From: Bacillota bacterium | GTDB lineage: Bacteria > Bacillota > Clostridia > DSM-8532 | Length of the DNA: 64,000 bases | Assembly: GCA_023411795.1 (NCBI GenBank) | Contig: JAEYOK010000027.1 | Location: 1-64,000, forward strand | Reading direction: 5' to 3' | In this document: positions 1 through 8,616 of the stretch, in pieces | Position numbering within the stretch: position 1 is the first letter of the stretch | How the letters are laid out: the number at the start of each line of letters is the position of its first letter | The notes under the pieces: generated by a model | What the model saw: only the letters and a program-made list of their open reading frames with translations | Databases searched by the model: none | Told to the model about the DNA's origin: nothing | Made by a program: the position numbers and the translations under genes

Positions 1-61
1 ATATGAGCCGTTTTCACACAGTATTACCAACACTTTGACTCATAAAATATATTTTACCCTG

Positions 62-89
62 TTGACAGGTGGAATATTTGTGTTATAGT
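62..89 (+). promoter_or_regulatory. Promoter of the first GntR/ABC operon
   Basis: TTGACA at 62-67 and TATAGT at 84-89 are separated by 16 bases, a sigma-A-like promoter that would start transcription about 65 bases ahead of the GntR gene. YtrA-type regulators usually repress their own operon, so an operator is expected near here, but I see no strong palindrome. The rest of the left edge (1-61) shows nothing recognisable. Confidence 0.6.
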
Positions 90-159
90 TAGTTATATGA
101 GTAATCAACCAGTTAACCAATTCACCATTTAAATAGTAGCCTGGAAAGGAGGAATAGGA

Positions 160-528
160 ATGCAAGTAAACTTTGAAGATGAGCGACCAATCTTTATTCA
201 AATTGCTGAACAGATTGAAGATGCCGTCTTAGCAGGGGCATTTCCTGAAGAGACACAAATTCCTTCGACGACCGAAATATCCATCAGTTATAAAATCAAC
301 CCTGCAACAGCATTAAAGGGAATTAATATTTTGGTAGATAACGGAATCGTCTATAAGAAAAGAGGTCTTGGTATGTTTGTAGCCACAGGCGCAGTAGAAA
401 TTCTGCGGGAAAAGCGGAAAGAGGAGTTTTTTGATAAGTACATTTCAAAGCTACTTATCGAAGCTAAAAGATTAAATTTTTCAAAAGAAGATATTATTAA
501 AATGGTAGAAAGAGGGTTCATCAAATGA
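160..528 (+). CDS. GntR-family regulator, YtrA type
   Basis: This is a short (122 aa) GntR-type transcriptional regulator. The N-terminal winged helix (about residues 8-75) has the usual opening with RPIFIQIAEQIEDAV and a recognition-helix region around TEISISYKINPATALKGI. Only about 45 residues follow, helical and charged, instead of a large ligand-binding domain; this is the hallmark of the YtrA subfamily. AAAGGAGG lies just upstream of the ATG. It overlaps the ABC ATPase gene by four bases, so the three genes form one operon, and by family precedent the protein should repress that operon. The ligand is unknown. A second, better preserved copy of this arrangement lies at 36.7 kb. Confidence 0.93.
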   Translation: MQVNFEDERPIFIQIAEQIEDAVLAGAFPEETQIPSTTEISISYKINPATALKGINILVDNGIVYKKRGLGMFVATGAVEILREKRKEEFFDKYISKLLIEAKRLNFSKEDIIKMVERGFIK

Positions 529-1376
529 AGGGGTTAGTCATAACCAACATTACAAAAAGATTTGGTACTTTAACAGCATTAAAAAACATCAATCTTGAAT
601 TACAAGAGAATAAAATATACGGTCTTTTAGGCAGAAACGGTGCAGGTAAAACCACTTTGTTAAATATAATTACGGGAAGAATTTTTACCGATGAGGGGTC
701 TGTTACCTTGGACGGAGCAAATGTTCATGAAAATGATAAGAACATGTCAAAGATATTTTTAATGAGCGAAAGTAATTATTATCCAGAAAATATGAAGGTA
801 TCAGAAGGATTCCGATGGACGAAAGAATTTTATCCGACTTTTGATGAGAAAAGGGCTTCGGATTTGTCTAAAAAGTTCGGCCTTGATGTGAATAAAAAAA
901 TTAAATCTCTGTCTACCGGATATGGTTCAATATTTAAGCTGATTACAGCACTAAGTGTCAATGTGCCATACATCCTTTTAGACGAGCCTGTGCTAGGATT
1001 GGATGCAAATCACAGAGATCTTTTTTATAAGAACTTGATAGAAATATATGCGGAAAGTCAGTCTACCTTCATTATTTCAACCCACTTAATTGAAGAAGTG
1101 TCAGGTATGGTTGAGGATATAATAATTATCCGTGAAGGAGAAATCATCCGGAACCAATCAAGAGAGTCTTTATTATCAGATTATTACTGTATTACCGGAA
1201 GCATTGCTGCCGTGGATGCATATCTCGTCGGGAAAAAGGTTCTAACAACAGAAACACTTGGGGGATTGAAAAACGCATATATAGAAGGTGTCCCTGATAA
1301 GAAAATCATACCCGACAACCTTGAAATATCAAAAATGGATCTGCAAAAACTATTTATTCAATTAACCAATGCATGA
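525..1376 (+). CDS. ABC transporter ATP-binding protein
   Basis: This is a 283 aa ATPase subunit of an ABC transporter. Walker A (GRNGAGKTT) is near residues 37-45 and Walker B with the following Glu (YILLDEP) near 150. The signature motif is degenerate: LSTGYGS replaces LSGGQ. That is common in the YtrB/EcsA-like exporters encoded beside YtrA regulators. The H-loop is in STHLIEE. About 70 residues after the ATPase core form a C-terminal extension of unknown role. It shares four bases with the GntR gene and overlaps the short non-initiating stretch before the permease. The substrate cannot be read from sequence; related systems respond to cell-wall-active compounds. Confidence 0.93.
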   Translation: MKGLVITNITKRFGTLTALKNINLELQENKIYGLLGRNGAGKTTLLNIITGRIFTDEGSVTLDGANVHENDKNMSKIFLMSESNYYPENMKVSEGFRWTKEFYPTFDEKRASDLSKKFGLDVNKKIKSLSTGYGSIFKLITALSVNVPYILLDEPVLGLDANHRDLFYKNLIEIYAESQSTFIISTHLIEEVSGMVEDIIIIREGEIIRNQSRESLLSDYYCITGSIAAVDAYLVGKKVLTTETLGGLKNAYIEGVPDKKIIPDNLEISKMDLQKLFIQLTNA

Positions 1377-1390
1377 GGGAGGATATAAAA

Positions 1391-2113
1391 ATGAATATAA
1401 AAGCTGCTCTTAAATACCGACTATACGACACTAAAAAGTCAATTATTATTTTCTACTCTGTCATTATCACTTTGCTGATTTTTATGTCTGCGGCATCCTT
1501 TTTTGGTCTAAACGGATCGGCCAACGGAATTGAAATAACAACAGCATTTTTCCTATTTGTGCTAGGATTGAACTCCTTTAAAGAGGTATTCAGACTTTTT
1601 ATGCAAAATGGAGTTTCAAGAAAGACAACACATGTAAGCCAGATATTAATTACACTTATCATTTGTTCAATAATGTCTTTGATCGACAATATTCTCTCAT
1701 TAATTGATAAAAGCATACTAACTTACAGCAATGTCATGAGTTACAGAGGACTGTTCCAAATGATATATGGCAAAGATATTAGTAATGTTGGAACTTTTTT
1801 AACATCTATCCTGTTTTGTTTCTGTCTCTATGCAGTTTCATTGTCGTTGGGTTATTTTATTACCACTTTGTACTATAGAATGAATAAAGGTCAAAAAATC
1901 GCTGTATCTATTAGTGTTCCGGCCCTTTTATATATTGTTTTGCCTATACTTGATTATGTATTTTTTAAGAACAACTTGTTCAGGGCAATCGGAAAGTTCT
2001 TTGTGTTCGTTTTTAGCAGCCCGCTTTCAGGTATGTTATTATGTTTAGTACTCACTGTGATACTCACCTATATAAGCTGGCTACTTATAAAAAAAGCAGT
2101 GATCAAGGATTAA
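1391..2113 (+). CDS. ABC transporter permease
   Basis: This is a 240 aa integral membrane protein with about six hydrophobic segments, for example SIIIFYSVIITLLIFMS near the N terminus and MLLCLVLTVILTYISWLLI at the C terminus. It has no recognisable ATPase or binding-protein motif and is assigned from its place directly after the ATPase gene. I chose the ATG at 1391 because GGGAGG at 1377-1382 is well spaced for it; an in-frame ATG at 1373 would lack a ribosome binding site. It is the last gene of the GntR/ABC operon and is followed at once by a strong hairpin repeat. Confidence 0.85.
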   Translation: MNIKAALKYRLYDTKKSIIIFYSVIITLLIFMSAASFFGLNGSANGIEITTAFFLFVLGLNSFKEVFRLFMQNGVSRKTTHVSQILITLIICSIMSLIDNILSLIDKSILTYSNVMSYRGLFQMIYGKDISNVGTFLTSILFCFCLYAVSLSLGYFITTLYYRMNKGQKIAVSISVPALLYIVLPILDYVFFKNNLFRAIGKFFVFVFSSPLSGMLLCLVLTVILTYISWLLIKKAVIKD

Positions 2114-2114
2114 G

Positions 2115-2170
2115 GATAGACATGGGGACGGTTCTCCTGTCTAGACAGTAGAACCGTCCCCGTGTCTATC
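2115..2170. repeat. 56-bp near-perfect inverted repeat (GGGGACGGTTCT type)
   Basis: Two 21-base arms (2115-2135 and 2150-2170) differ at one position, which would be a G-U pair in RNA. The 14-base centre contains a 12-bp palindrome, CTGTCTAGACAG. The core GGGGACGGTTCT / AGAACCGTCCCC recurs in part at 8819-8826, so this is one of a dispersed family of intergenic hairpins. It sits between the convergent ends of the permease and YitT genes and could stop transcription both ways, although neither side has a long T-run. Confidence 0.85.
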
Positions 2171-2183
2171 CCGTCTCCGTATT

Positions 2184-3092
2184 TCACTTTTTTACTGTTG
2201 GCAAGGGTGTAAACCCTTCACCTAATACTTCTCGAGCATCCATTAGAAGAACGAATGCTCTTTGATCGCAATCCTTAACAATTTTCTTGACAACAGGAAT
2301 CTCTTCACGTTTTACAACACATAGCAGGACTGTCTTATCCTGCTTGCTGTACATACCCATTCCCTTAAGTCCGGTTACCCCTCTGTCCACCTCTTTCAGA
2401 AGCCTTTGGGCAATCATTTCAGATTTTTCTGATATAATAAGCAAACTCTTTGAAAAATGCATTCCTTCGAGATATGCATCAATACTTTTCGAAGCAATAT
2501 AGAGACTCAATGAAGCATAAAGACCAAGCTTGACACTTCTGAATGCAATTGTTGCAAAGACTATTACGCAGCCATCCATAAAAAGAAGATACTGACCAAC
2601 CGAGAATTTTTGAAAGTGCTTCTTTAAGACAGCGGCTAAAAGGTCTGTCCCTCCGGTCGTAGCATCTTCCTTAAGTACAATGGCTAAACCGAATCCCATT
2701 ATGCCTCCGCCAAACAATGAATACAATAATAAATCAGGATTTGCCATTTCAATATCGAAACTAATAAAATACTCATTTATAAGCCAACTAAAAAATGGAG
2801 ATGTCAAATCTATCATTAATGAAAGAAAAACCGCCCCAAACAAAGAGCGAATAATGAACCTGCGGCCTTTGCTCTTATATCCCAGAAGAAACAGCGGTAT
2901 ATTAAAAATAAGCATCAGAATCCCCACAGGGACTGTTCCGCCGATAATATAATAAAGGACGGTAGAAAGCCCTGAAACTCCACCGGGTGCAAGCTTAAAG
3001 GGAATAAGAAAAACGTTCATTGAAGCAGCAGTAATTAAGCATCCCAGAGCTATCAAAACGTAAGATTTCCAAGATTTTTTCTCTCTGCCCAT
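2184..3092 (-). CDS. YitT family membrane protein (DUF2179 C-terminal domain)
   Basis: This is a 302 aa protein with five or six membrane helices in residues 10-200 followed by a soluble C-terminal domain of about 80 residues (from near SLLIISEKSEMIAQRLL). The combination is the YitT family: multipass membrane proteins with a DUF2179 domain, of unproven function. Typical motifs seen are GCLITAASMNVFLIPFKLAPGG near the N terminus (partly quoted here as AASMNVFLIP), GGGIMGFGLAIVLKEDATTGG in the middle (core ATTGGTDLLA), and GVTGLKGMGMYS in the C-terminal domain. Length is normal for the family. It follows the L31 gene on the same strand but is separated from it by a terminator, so it is probably transcribed alone. 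Confidence 0.92.
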   Translation of the reverse strand: MGREKKSWKSYVLIALGCLITAASMNVFLIPFKLAPGGVSGLSTVLYYIIGGTVPVGILMLIFNIPLFLLGYKSKGRRFIIRSLFGAVFLSLMIDLTSPFFSWLINEYFISFDIEMANPDLLLYSLFGGGIMGFGLAIVLKEDATTGGTDLLAAVLKKHFQKFSVGQYLLFMDGCVIVFATIAFRSVKLGLYASLSLYIASKSIDAYLEGMHFSKSLLIISEKSEMIAQRLLKEVDRGVTGLKGMGMYSKQDKTVLLCVVKREEIPVVKKIVKDCDQRAFVLLMDAREVLGEGFTPLPTVKK

Positions 3093-3173
3093 TAATCTTC
3101 CTCCACTCTGTTTTCATAGTATATGTAAAAAAGAGCGCTTTAAACTTTCCACAAATGCTTAACACAGAACCCT

Positions 3174-3189
3174 CGGGAGCTTTGCTCCC
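3174..3189. other. Small GC-rich hairpin
   Basis: GGGAG-CTTTG-CTCCC type inverted repeat lying between the L31 terminator and the YitT gene. No T-run follows on the minus strand. It may be leader structure for yitT or a leftover of a short repeat. Confidence 0.4.
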
Positions 3190-3212
3190 TCTGAACCTTG
3201 TTACTGCGTAAT

Positions 3213-3238
3213 AAAAAACCGGGTTTACACCCGGTTCC
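3213..3238 (-). terminator. Terminator of rpmE
   Basis: On the minus strand AACCGGGT-GTAA-ACCCGGTT is followed directly by TTTTTATTA. It lies seven bases after the L31 stop codon, a textbook intrinsic terminator. Confidence 0.92.
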
Positions 3239-3244
3239 TTATTA

Positions 3245-3445
3245 CTATTTAATGCCGTACTTCTTCTTAAACTTATCAACACGACCACCGGTGTCAACAA
3301 GCTTTTGTTTTCCCGTAAAAAATGGATGGCACTGTGAACAAATTTCTACTCTTAGTTCCGATTTTGTTGAACCTGTTTCAAAAGTTTCACCACATGCACA
3401 GCGAACAACGGCTGTTCCGTATTTTGGATGGATACCTTCTTGCAT
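3245..3445 (-). CDS. rpmE: Ribosomal protein L31, zinc-binding type
   Basis: This is a 66 aa large-subunit ribosomal protein that helps bridge the two subunits. The start MQEGIHPKYG is the conserved L31 beginning, and GAGGTG lies ahead of that ATG; a longer reading frame upstream lacks both conservation and a suitable site. The zinc ligands are present (RCACGETF and CSQCHPF), so this is the zinc-containing (C+) form rather than the zinc-independent paralog used when zinc is scarce. The C terminus VDKFKKKYGIK is typical. A promoter and a terminator bracket it as a single-gene unit immediately downstream of rho, an order seen in several Firmicutes. Confidence 0.97.
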   Translation of the reverse strand: MQEGIHPKYGTAVVRCACGETFETGSTKSELRVEICSQCHPFFTGKQKLVDTGGRVDKFKKKYGIK

Positions 3446-3524
3446 GTTTTCACCTCGCTTAAATCGACTTGTTTCATTTATTGAAACTTGACTTTTTACA
3501 TTCATTTAAAAAGCACCGAATGGT

Positions 3525-3553
3525 ATTGTACCATAATGGCACAATCATTTCAA
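3525..3553 (-). promoter_or_regulatory. Promoter of rpmE
   Basis: On the minus strand TTGAAA (3553-3548), a 17-base spacer and TACAAT (3530-3525) make a good sigma-A promoter just after the rho stop codon. The resulting leader of about 75 bases holds a small hairpin with arms GTTTCA/TGAAAC; L31 genes of Firmicutes often have autoregulatory leaders, but I cannot match this one to a known structure. Confidence 0.7.
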
Positions 3554-3554
3554 G

Positions 3555-5777
3555 TTACTTATAGATAGTATCATAATTATTTTTTTCGCGCTGAGTCAAT
3601 GCTGTATTAATACCGTTGACAAAATCCACATTTGCTTTTGTATTCATTAGCCTATTTACAATCATTTCAGTAACGTCAGCAGTTCCAACATTACTCATGG
3701 CCTTACGAATAGTCCAAATACCTTCAAGTTCTTTCTGGGATAGTAGTAGCTCTTCTCTTCTGGTTCCGGAACGATTAATGTCTATTGCAGGGAAAATACG
3801 TTTCTCGGAAAGCTTTCTGTCGAGATGAAGCTCCAGATTTCCTGTTCCTTTGAATTCTTCATAGATAACATCATCCATACGGCTACCGGTATCGATAAGC
3901 GCTGTAGCTATTATTGTAAGGCTTCCACCGTTTTCAATATTACGTGCCGCACCAAAGAAACGCTTTGGTTTATGAAGGGCTCCAGGATCAAGACCACCGG
4001 ATAAAGTTCTCCCGGTAGGCGGAATAGTAAGGTTATATGCCCGTGCTAAACGTGTAATACTATCCATGAGTATTACTACATCCTTCTTGTGTTCAACTAA
4101 ACGCTGCGCTCTGTCTAGAACAATCTCCGCTACCTTAATATGATGTTCAGGCACCTCGTCGAAGGTTGAATAAATTACATCCCCTTTGATGGAACGCTGC
4201 ATATCGGTAACCTCTTCAGGACGCTCATCAATCAAAAGGACAATAACCTCAATTTCGGGATGCTTGGATGTAATCGCATTGGCTATTTTCTTTAATAATA
4301 TCGTTTTACCGGCTTTCGGAGGTGAAACAATAAGTCCACGCTGGCCCTTTCCTATAGGAGCTATCAAATCTATTAAACGAGTTGATAATTCCTTGGGATC
4401 CGATTCAAGTGTAATACGTTCATCGGGATAAATAGGTGTCAATTGTTCAAATGGACGTCTTCTTTGAGCTACCTCAGGTGGATCGTCATTAACAGAAGTA
4501 ACATATAATAGGGCTTGGAATTTCTCCCCTTCTTTTTGGACTCTACCCTTTCCTACAATTCTATCACCGGTCTTGAGGTTGAATCTACGGATTTGTGAGG
4601 GTGAAACATATATATCCCTTGGCCCCGAAAGATAATTATGGCCTCTCAAGAAGCCGTATCCATCAGGCAATACTTCCAATATGCCAGTTACCGGATTTTC
4701 ACTTTCTAAACGTGAAAGATCTTTATTTTTAATAAATTTATATGATTTGTTGTCATCGCCGTTAGTATCTGCTTTAGCCTCTGCTTCTCTTGGAGCCTCT
4801 TCAACTCTAGTCTCATCCTGTGGTTCGACAGGGCCCTCAGCAACAGTTGGTTGAGAGACTTCTTCTTTTGGATGGACACTTTCAACAGTAGCACCTTTAA
4901 TGATAATATGCTTTGTTGTATGAAGTCTCTTTGGGGCCGGTATTTCGTCCGATATTTTTGCTTCTTTTGGGGAATTATCCTTAGATTCCTCTATATCTTT
5001 TGGCTCTTCTTTTTCAATTGAATCTACTTGTATAGGTTGCTCTTTCTCGATTTCATTCTCTAAGGATTTTTCAGGAGATTGCTCAGTTGCCTTTTTAGGA
5101 CGACCGCGGCGAGCTGTTGTTTTTGTTTTATTTTCTGTTTCTGTAATAACCTCTTCAGACTTTTCTTCGGCTTTTTTATGTGAAGTAGCTTTAGGCCTTC
5201 CTCTTTTCTTTTTATCCTCTTCCGGTTTTTCCAAAGAAGCTATAGCGTCTTTAGTGTCATTATCACCTTGGGTGCTATTCGCATCCTTGATTTCATTAAC
5301 AATTTGGGTGTCTTTAACCTCCTGAGAAGTAAAAGCTTCTTTAGAAGCTTTTACTTCTTTGGATGCTTTAGCTTCTTTGGATGCTTTAGCTTCTTTTGAA
5401 GCTTTAGATGCATTATCTTCTTTGGTTGCTTTAGCTTCTTCGGATGCATTAGCTTCTACGGTTGCTTTAACCTCTGTGGATGGTAGACCTTCCTTGGGTT
5501 CGGCAACACTAATAACCGATTCAGCATCAGGTGAAGTTGCTAAAGTTTCTTTAACGGCTTTGCTCCTTGAAGCTTTTTCATCATCTTTGGCTTGTTTCTT
5601 TTTGAGAGTACTCTTTTCTTTCTTCTCGTCCTTAGGTTCGGATGTATCTCCTACACTAATAATCAATTCAATTAGGTCTGATTTTTTGTACTTAGTAAGG
5701 CTTTTGAACCCCAGCATTTTTGCTATATACCTGAGATCTTCAAGGGATTTAGCCTCAAGGATGGACCTATCTTTCAT
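3555..5777 (-). CDS. rho: Transcription termination factor Rho with large insert
   Basis: This is the hexameric ATP-driven RNA translocase that ends transcription. At 740 aa it is far longer than the usual 420-430. Residues 1-45 are a Rho N-terminal helical domain. Residues 46-350 are an insert rich in Lys, Glu, Ser and Ala, with repeats of the type KASKEAKASKEA (about 124-150) and two AT-hook-like RGRP motifs (KKRGRPK near 190 and RRGRPKK near 223). The cold-shock-type RNA-binding domain starts near residue 362 (TGILEVLPDGYGFLR) and is followed by the ATPase core with P-loop PPKAGKT (486-492), LLIDERPEEV and the Q/R-loop region LTIPPTGRTLSGG. Start MKDRSILEAKSLEDLR fits family starts; AAGGCGGTG precedes it. 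Confidence 0.97.
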   Translation of the reverse strand: MKDRSILEAKSLEDLRYIAKMLGFKSLTKYKKSDLIELIISVGDTSEPKDEKKEKSTLKKKQAKDDEKASRSKAVKETLATSPDAESVISVAEPKEGLPSTEVKATVEANASEEAKATKEDNASKASKEAKASKEAKASKEVKASKEAFTSQEVKDTQIVNEIKDANSTQGDNDTKDAIASLEKPEEDKKKRGRPKATSHKKAEEKSEEVITETENKTKTTARRGRPKKATEQSPEKSLENEIEKEQPIQVDSIEKEEPKDIEESKDNSPKEAKISDEIPAPKRLHTTKHIIIKGATVESVHPKEEVSQPTVAEGPVEPQDETRVEEAPREAEAKADTNGDDNKSYKFIKNKDLSRLESENPVTGILEVLPDGYGFLRGHNYLSGPRDIYVSPSQIRRFNLKTGDRIVGKGRVQKEGEKFQALLYVTSVNDDPPEVAQRRRPFEQLTPIYPDERITLESDPKELSTRLIDLIAPIGKGQRGLIVSPPKAGKTILLKKIANAITSKHPEIEVIVLLIDERPEEVTDMQRSIKGDVIYSTFDEVPEHHIKVAEIVLDRAQRLVEHKKDVVILMDSITRLARAYNLTIPPTGRTLSGGLDPGALHKPKRFFGAARNIENGGSLTIIATALIDTGSRMDDVIYEEFKGTGNLELHLDRKLSEKRIFPAIDINRSGTRREELLLSQKELEGIWTIRKAMSNVGTADVTEMIVNRLMNTKANVDFVNGINTALTQREKNNYDTIYK

Positions 5778-6379
5778 AATACACCGCCTTGTGCAATCTT
5801 TATAACAAGTTCCTAAATGTCCCCCACTTCTTAAGTGGTAGGTAATATTTCATGTCTTAAGCAGTACATATACCCGCCTTGACTTTCAATAACTTGACCA
5901 CGCGTAATGTCATTATAATAAATCACATGAAAAAAATAGATTAGTAGAACGTTATTTATTAAACTCTAAATCATTTAATCACTACCCTCTAACCTGAGCG
6001 TAATGACTGAAAGTATCAACAGTATCATATTTATTCAAATTCCATTTGTAAATACATTTTGGGAAATATCTCAGATATGAATACCACCTAACTGAATCAA
6101 TATATCAATTAATATCACTCCTTGTCAAGCATAAAATCTCATTTAATGGAAAGTTATTATTTTATTTAAGCATTTTACTCCTGATCGGGAAAACTATTTT
6201 ATATTTTTTCTAAAGAAACGCAACAAGATGTTTTTTTTCGGGGTATTTTCCTGAGGAATTTCATCGAATAATAGTATAAAAAGAATTAATATATAATTGT
6301 CTTAAGATTTACATAAAGCTGTTGTCATAGATAGAGAAAAACATCAGCGCTAGGCGCAATATTATCTGGGGTGGTAAAT
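5778..6379. other. 602-bp intergenic region between rho and the His/Gln-rich gene
   Basis: The region is strongly A+T-rich and has no convincing reading frame on either strand. The only clear structure is a short hairpin at 5824-5838 (CCACTT-CTT-AAGTGG) about 50 bases upstream of rho, which would lie in or near the rho leader. Rho genes are often autoregulated through a leader, but nothing here proves it. No promoter stands out for the plus-strand gene at 6380. Confidence 0.6.
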
Positions 6380-6727
6380 ATGCCGGACATAACAGAAGAC
6401 TCCAAAACATGGATCGCTGACCGAATGTCTATAACAAAAGAACTTGGCAGCAAAAGACTTCTTCAGTATTTTCCCGTTTTGGATCGGATTCAGGCAGTAA
6501 ATTCGATGCATAAGGCATATGAGCATAATAGAATTACATCGGGCAAACATATTGATAACAGCACAGCAACAGGGCTGCATCAAGAACCGCAACTAGGACT
6601 ACAACACGGACCACAGAATAAGTTACATCATGATTTACAACATGGAGCACAGCATAGGCGACATCATTGTTTGCATCATTGCCGACATCTAAGTTACGAC
6701 ATAATTTATACAGCTTTGAGTTATTAA
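6380..6727 (+). CDS. Small His/Gln-rich protein of unknown function
   Basis: I do not recognise this 115 aa protein. GGGGTGG at 6368-6374 is well placed for the ATG at 6380. Residues 1-50 look like an ordinary folded or helical segment (ITEDSKTWIADRM, GSKRLLQYFPVLDRIQ). Roughly residues 60-105 are a low-complexity stretch of degenerate units such as LGLQHGPQ and LQHGAQ, with eleven His and two Cys, ending in HHCLHHCRH. Such a tail could bind metal ions, or act as a structural coat-type tail; both are guesses. It is convergent with dnaX and shares a terminator-like hairpin with it. The coding DNA of the tail is itself repetitive. Confidence 0.65.
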   Translation: MPDITEDSKTWIADRMSITKELGSKRLLQYFPVLDRIQAVNSMHKAYEHNRITSGKHIDNSTATGLHQEPQLGLQHGPQNKLHHDLQHGAQHRRHHCLHHCRHLSYDIIYTALSY

Positions 6728-6785
6728 TCGCACAAGTTAGGCTTTGGTCAAACTTGTACGTTAAAATATCCTGTAATTATCTTAT

Positions 6786-6815
6786 AAAGCGGTGCAGTAC
6801 AACTGTTCCGCTTTT
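6786..6815. terminator. Shared terminator between convergent genes
   Basis: AAGCGG...CCGCTTTT hairpin between the stop of the His/Gln-rich gene and the stop of dnaX. A T-run follows on the plus strand and A/T-rich sequence on the other, so it may work in both directions. Confidence 0.65.
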
Positions 6816-6817
6816 CA

Positions 6818-8467
6818 TTACTCAATATTTAATGGAATTTCATTTTCTGAAGCAAACTGCTTAATTTTCTCCAGCAGAGGATCATCTTGATTAACCGGCA
6901 GATCACACAGCATTTTTTCATCCACTATCTTTACTTTTACATTCATGCCCAAGGTCTGATTTATAGCTTCACTGATTGTATCTATACTTTCGTTCCGACT
7001 TAAAACTGTCTTCTTTAACGAATCATCCCCGGATATAACCACATTAGCTGTTCCGTCTGCTGATAGTAGACATTTGGTATCCAATAGATACGCATATACC
7101 TTCATTTTCTTCATAAGACGGATGTTCTCTATGATATTTGGCCATTCCTTAAGCTCATTATTATTACTTCCGGTACTGGAAAAGCTCTTTTTATCCTTTT
7201 CCACATTAATCTCGTTCTTTTGCTTTTTATCTGCAGGGGGCTTACTAGACACGGAACGTACAGCGGTAATTGGAATTTCATTGAGATTACCCTCTGCCAT
7301 TGTTGAGAGCTTTTGCTCCAAATTTCCTATGCGGGCTTCTATATCAGCCAAATTGCCTTCATGACCATCATCGCTTATGGAGGTCGTAGAACAAAGCTTC
7401 ACCGCAGAAACCTCCATGACAATTCTTTGATTCTCAGACCATTTAAGACGACTTTCAGTTTCCGAAAGCTCCTTAATAATGAACAAAGTTTCCCGGAGAG
7501 TCAGTAAATTCGCTGCCTCACAGACAGGCTTTTTCTCTTCATCACTAAGATCAACGAGTTTGAGAGCTTCCCCTCCGGTTTTTATTAACATAAGATTTCT
7601 AAACCATTCAATAAGTTGATTGCATAATGGTTTAAGATCACGGCCCTCGTCCATGGCATCTTTTATTGCGTTAAGTGCGAATGAAGGTTTTTTATCAACA
7701 ATGGCCCGCGCAAAAATGTTTACAGCTTCGTCAGCCGATAAACCGGATATATCAACCACATCCTGACGGACTATTGAAGTTTTACCCTGAGCAATACATT
7801 GATCAAGAAGACTTATGGCATCCCTCATTCCGCCTTCAGAAAGCCTTGCTATTAACTGTATTGCACTATTTTCAACCGACACCTTGCAATTCTCAGCAAT
7901 GGTTTTTAATCTTTCTTCCAGACCTGATAAAGTTATTCTTTTAAAATCAAAGCGTTGACACCTGGAAAGTATCGTGGCCGGAAGTTTATGAGGTTCAGTG
8001 GTAGCAAGAATAAAAACCACATTTTCGGGAGGTTCTTCAAGAGTCTTCAAAAGGGCATTAAATGCACCTGTAGAAAGCATGTGAACTTCATCTATAATGT
8101 AAACTTTAAAGCGTGTGACTGCCGGAACGTACATTACGGCTTCCTTGATTTCACGAACATCATCAACACCATTATTAGATGCTGCGTCAATTTCTATCAC
8201 GTCAATTATGGAGCCATCTAAAATACCGGTACAGCTTGAGCATTTATTACAAGGGCTTCCATCCACCGGAGCAAGGCAATTGATAGCTCTGGCAAAAATC
8301 TTTGCCAATGTGGTTTTCCCTGTTCCCCTTGTACCGCAGAAGAGATAAGCATGATTGACAGTATTGTTTTTTATGCTGTTTTTTAAGGTCGTCACAATAT
8401 GACGTTGCTCAACAACATCTTCAAAGGTAAGCGGTCTCCACTTGCGATATAAAGCCATATGTGCCAT
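6818..8467 (-). CDS. dnaX: DNA polymerase III subunits gamma/tau
   Basis: This is the clamp-loader ATPase of the replicative polymerase, 549 aa. It starts MAHMALYRKWRPLTFEDVVEQ (core ALYRKWRP). Walker A GTRGTGKTT is near residue 50, four zinc-binding Cys lie in CLAPVDGSPCNKCSSC, DEVHML is Walker B, and the Ser-Arg-Cys sensor is in TILSRCQRFDF. A Ser/Lys-rich linker leads to a C-terminal tau-like domain. I chose 8467 because AAAGGGA lies nine bases ahead of it; upstream in-frame ATGs are not better served. The gene follows the SRP RNA as in Bacillus, but the usual downstream partners ybaB and recR are absent: the next gene is convergent and unrelated. Confidence 0.96.
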   Translation of the reverse strand: MAHMALYRKWRPLTFEDVVEQRHIVTTLKNSIKNNTVNHAYLFCGTRGTGKTTLAKIFARAINCLAPVDGSPCNKCSSCTGILDGSIIDVIEIDAASNNGVDDVREIKEAVMYVPAVTRFKVYIIDEVHMLSTGAFNALLKTLEEPPENVVFILATTEPHKLPATILSRCQRFDFKRITLSGLEERLKTIAENCKVSVENSAIQLIARLSEGGMRDAISLLDQCIAQGKTSIVRQDVVDISGLSADEAVNIFARAIVDKKPSFALNAIKDAMDEGRDLKPLCNQLIEWFRNLMLIKTGGEALKLVDLSDEEKKPVCEAANLLTLRETLFIIKELSETESRLKWSENQRIVMEVSAVKLCSTTSISDDGHEGNLADIEARIGNLEQKLSTMAEGNLNEIPITAVRSVSSKPPADKKQKNEINVEKDKKSFSSTGSNNNELKEWPNIIENIRLMKKMKVYAYLLDTKCLLSADGTANVVISGDDSLKKTVLSRNESIDTISEAINQTLGMNVKVKIVDEKMLCDLPVNQDDPLLEKIKQFASENEIPLNIE

Positions 8468-8616
8468 AGTAATCATTCCCTTTACGAAAGTCAGTTTTGA
8501 CTGCACTAATAGTTTATCAATTAAGACATGACTTCGCAAGGGAATACCTATGTATCAAAAACCCCCGCCAAATAATGCATATAATTTGATTAATGCGAAG
8601 TAACCAAATGTAAAAT

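Noticed and set aside
1373..1390. Upstream ATG for the ABC permease
   Set aside because: The six-codon extension overlaps the ribosome binding site that serves the ATG at 1391.
5359..5805. 148-aa plus-strand frame opposite the Rho insert (Ala/Leu/Ser repeats)
   Set aside because: It is the antisense shadow of the low-complexity Lys/Glu/Ala repeats in rho; no ribosome binding site and no family similarity.
5778..6379. Sporulation-sigma promoter for the His/Gln-rich gene (CATAGATA at 6326)
   Set aside because: The -10-like string has no matching -35 element at the right distance for sigma E, G or K.
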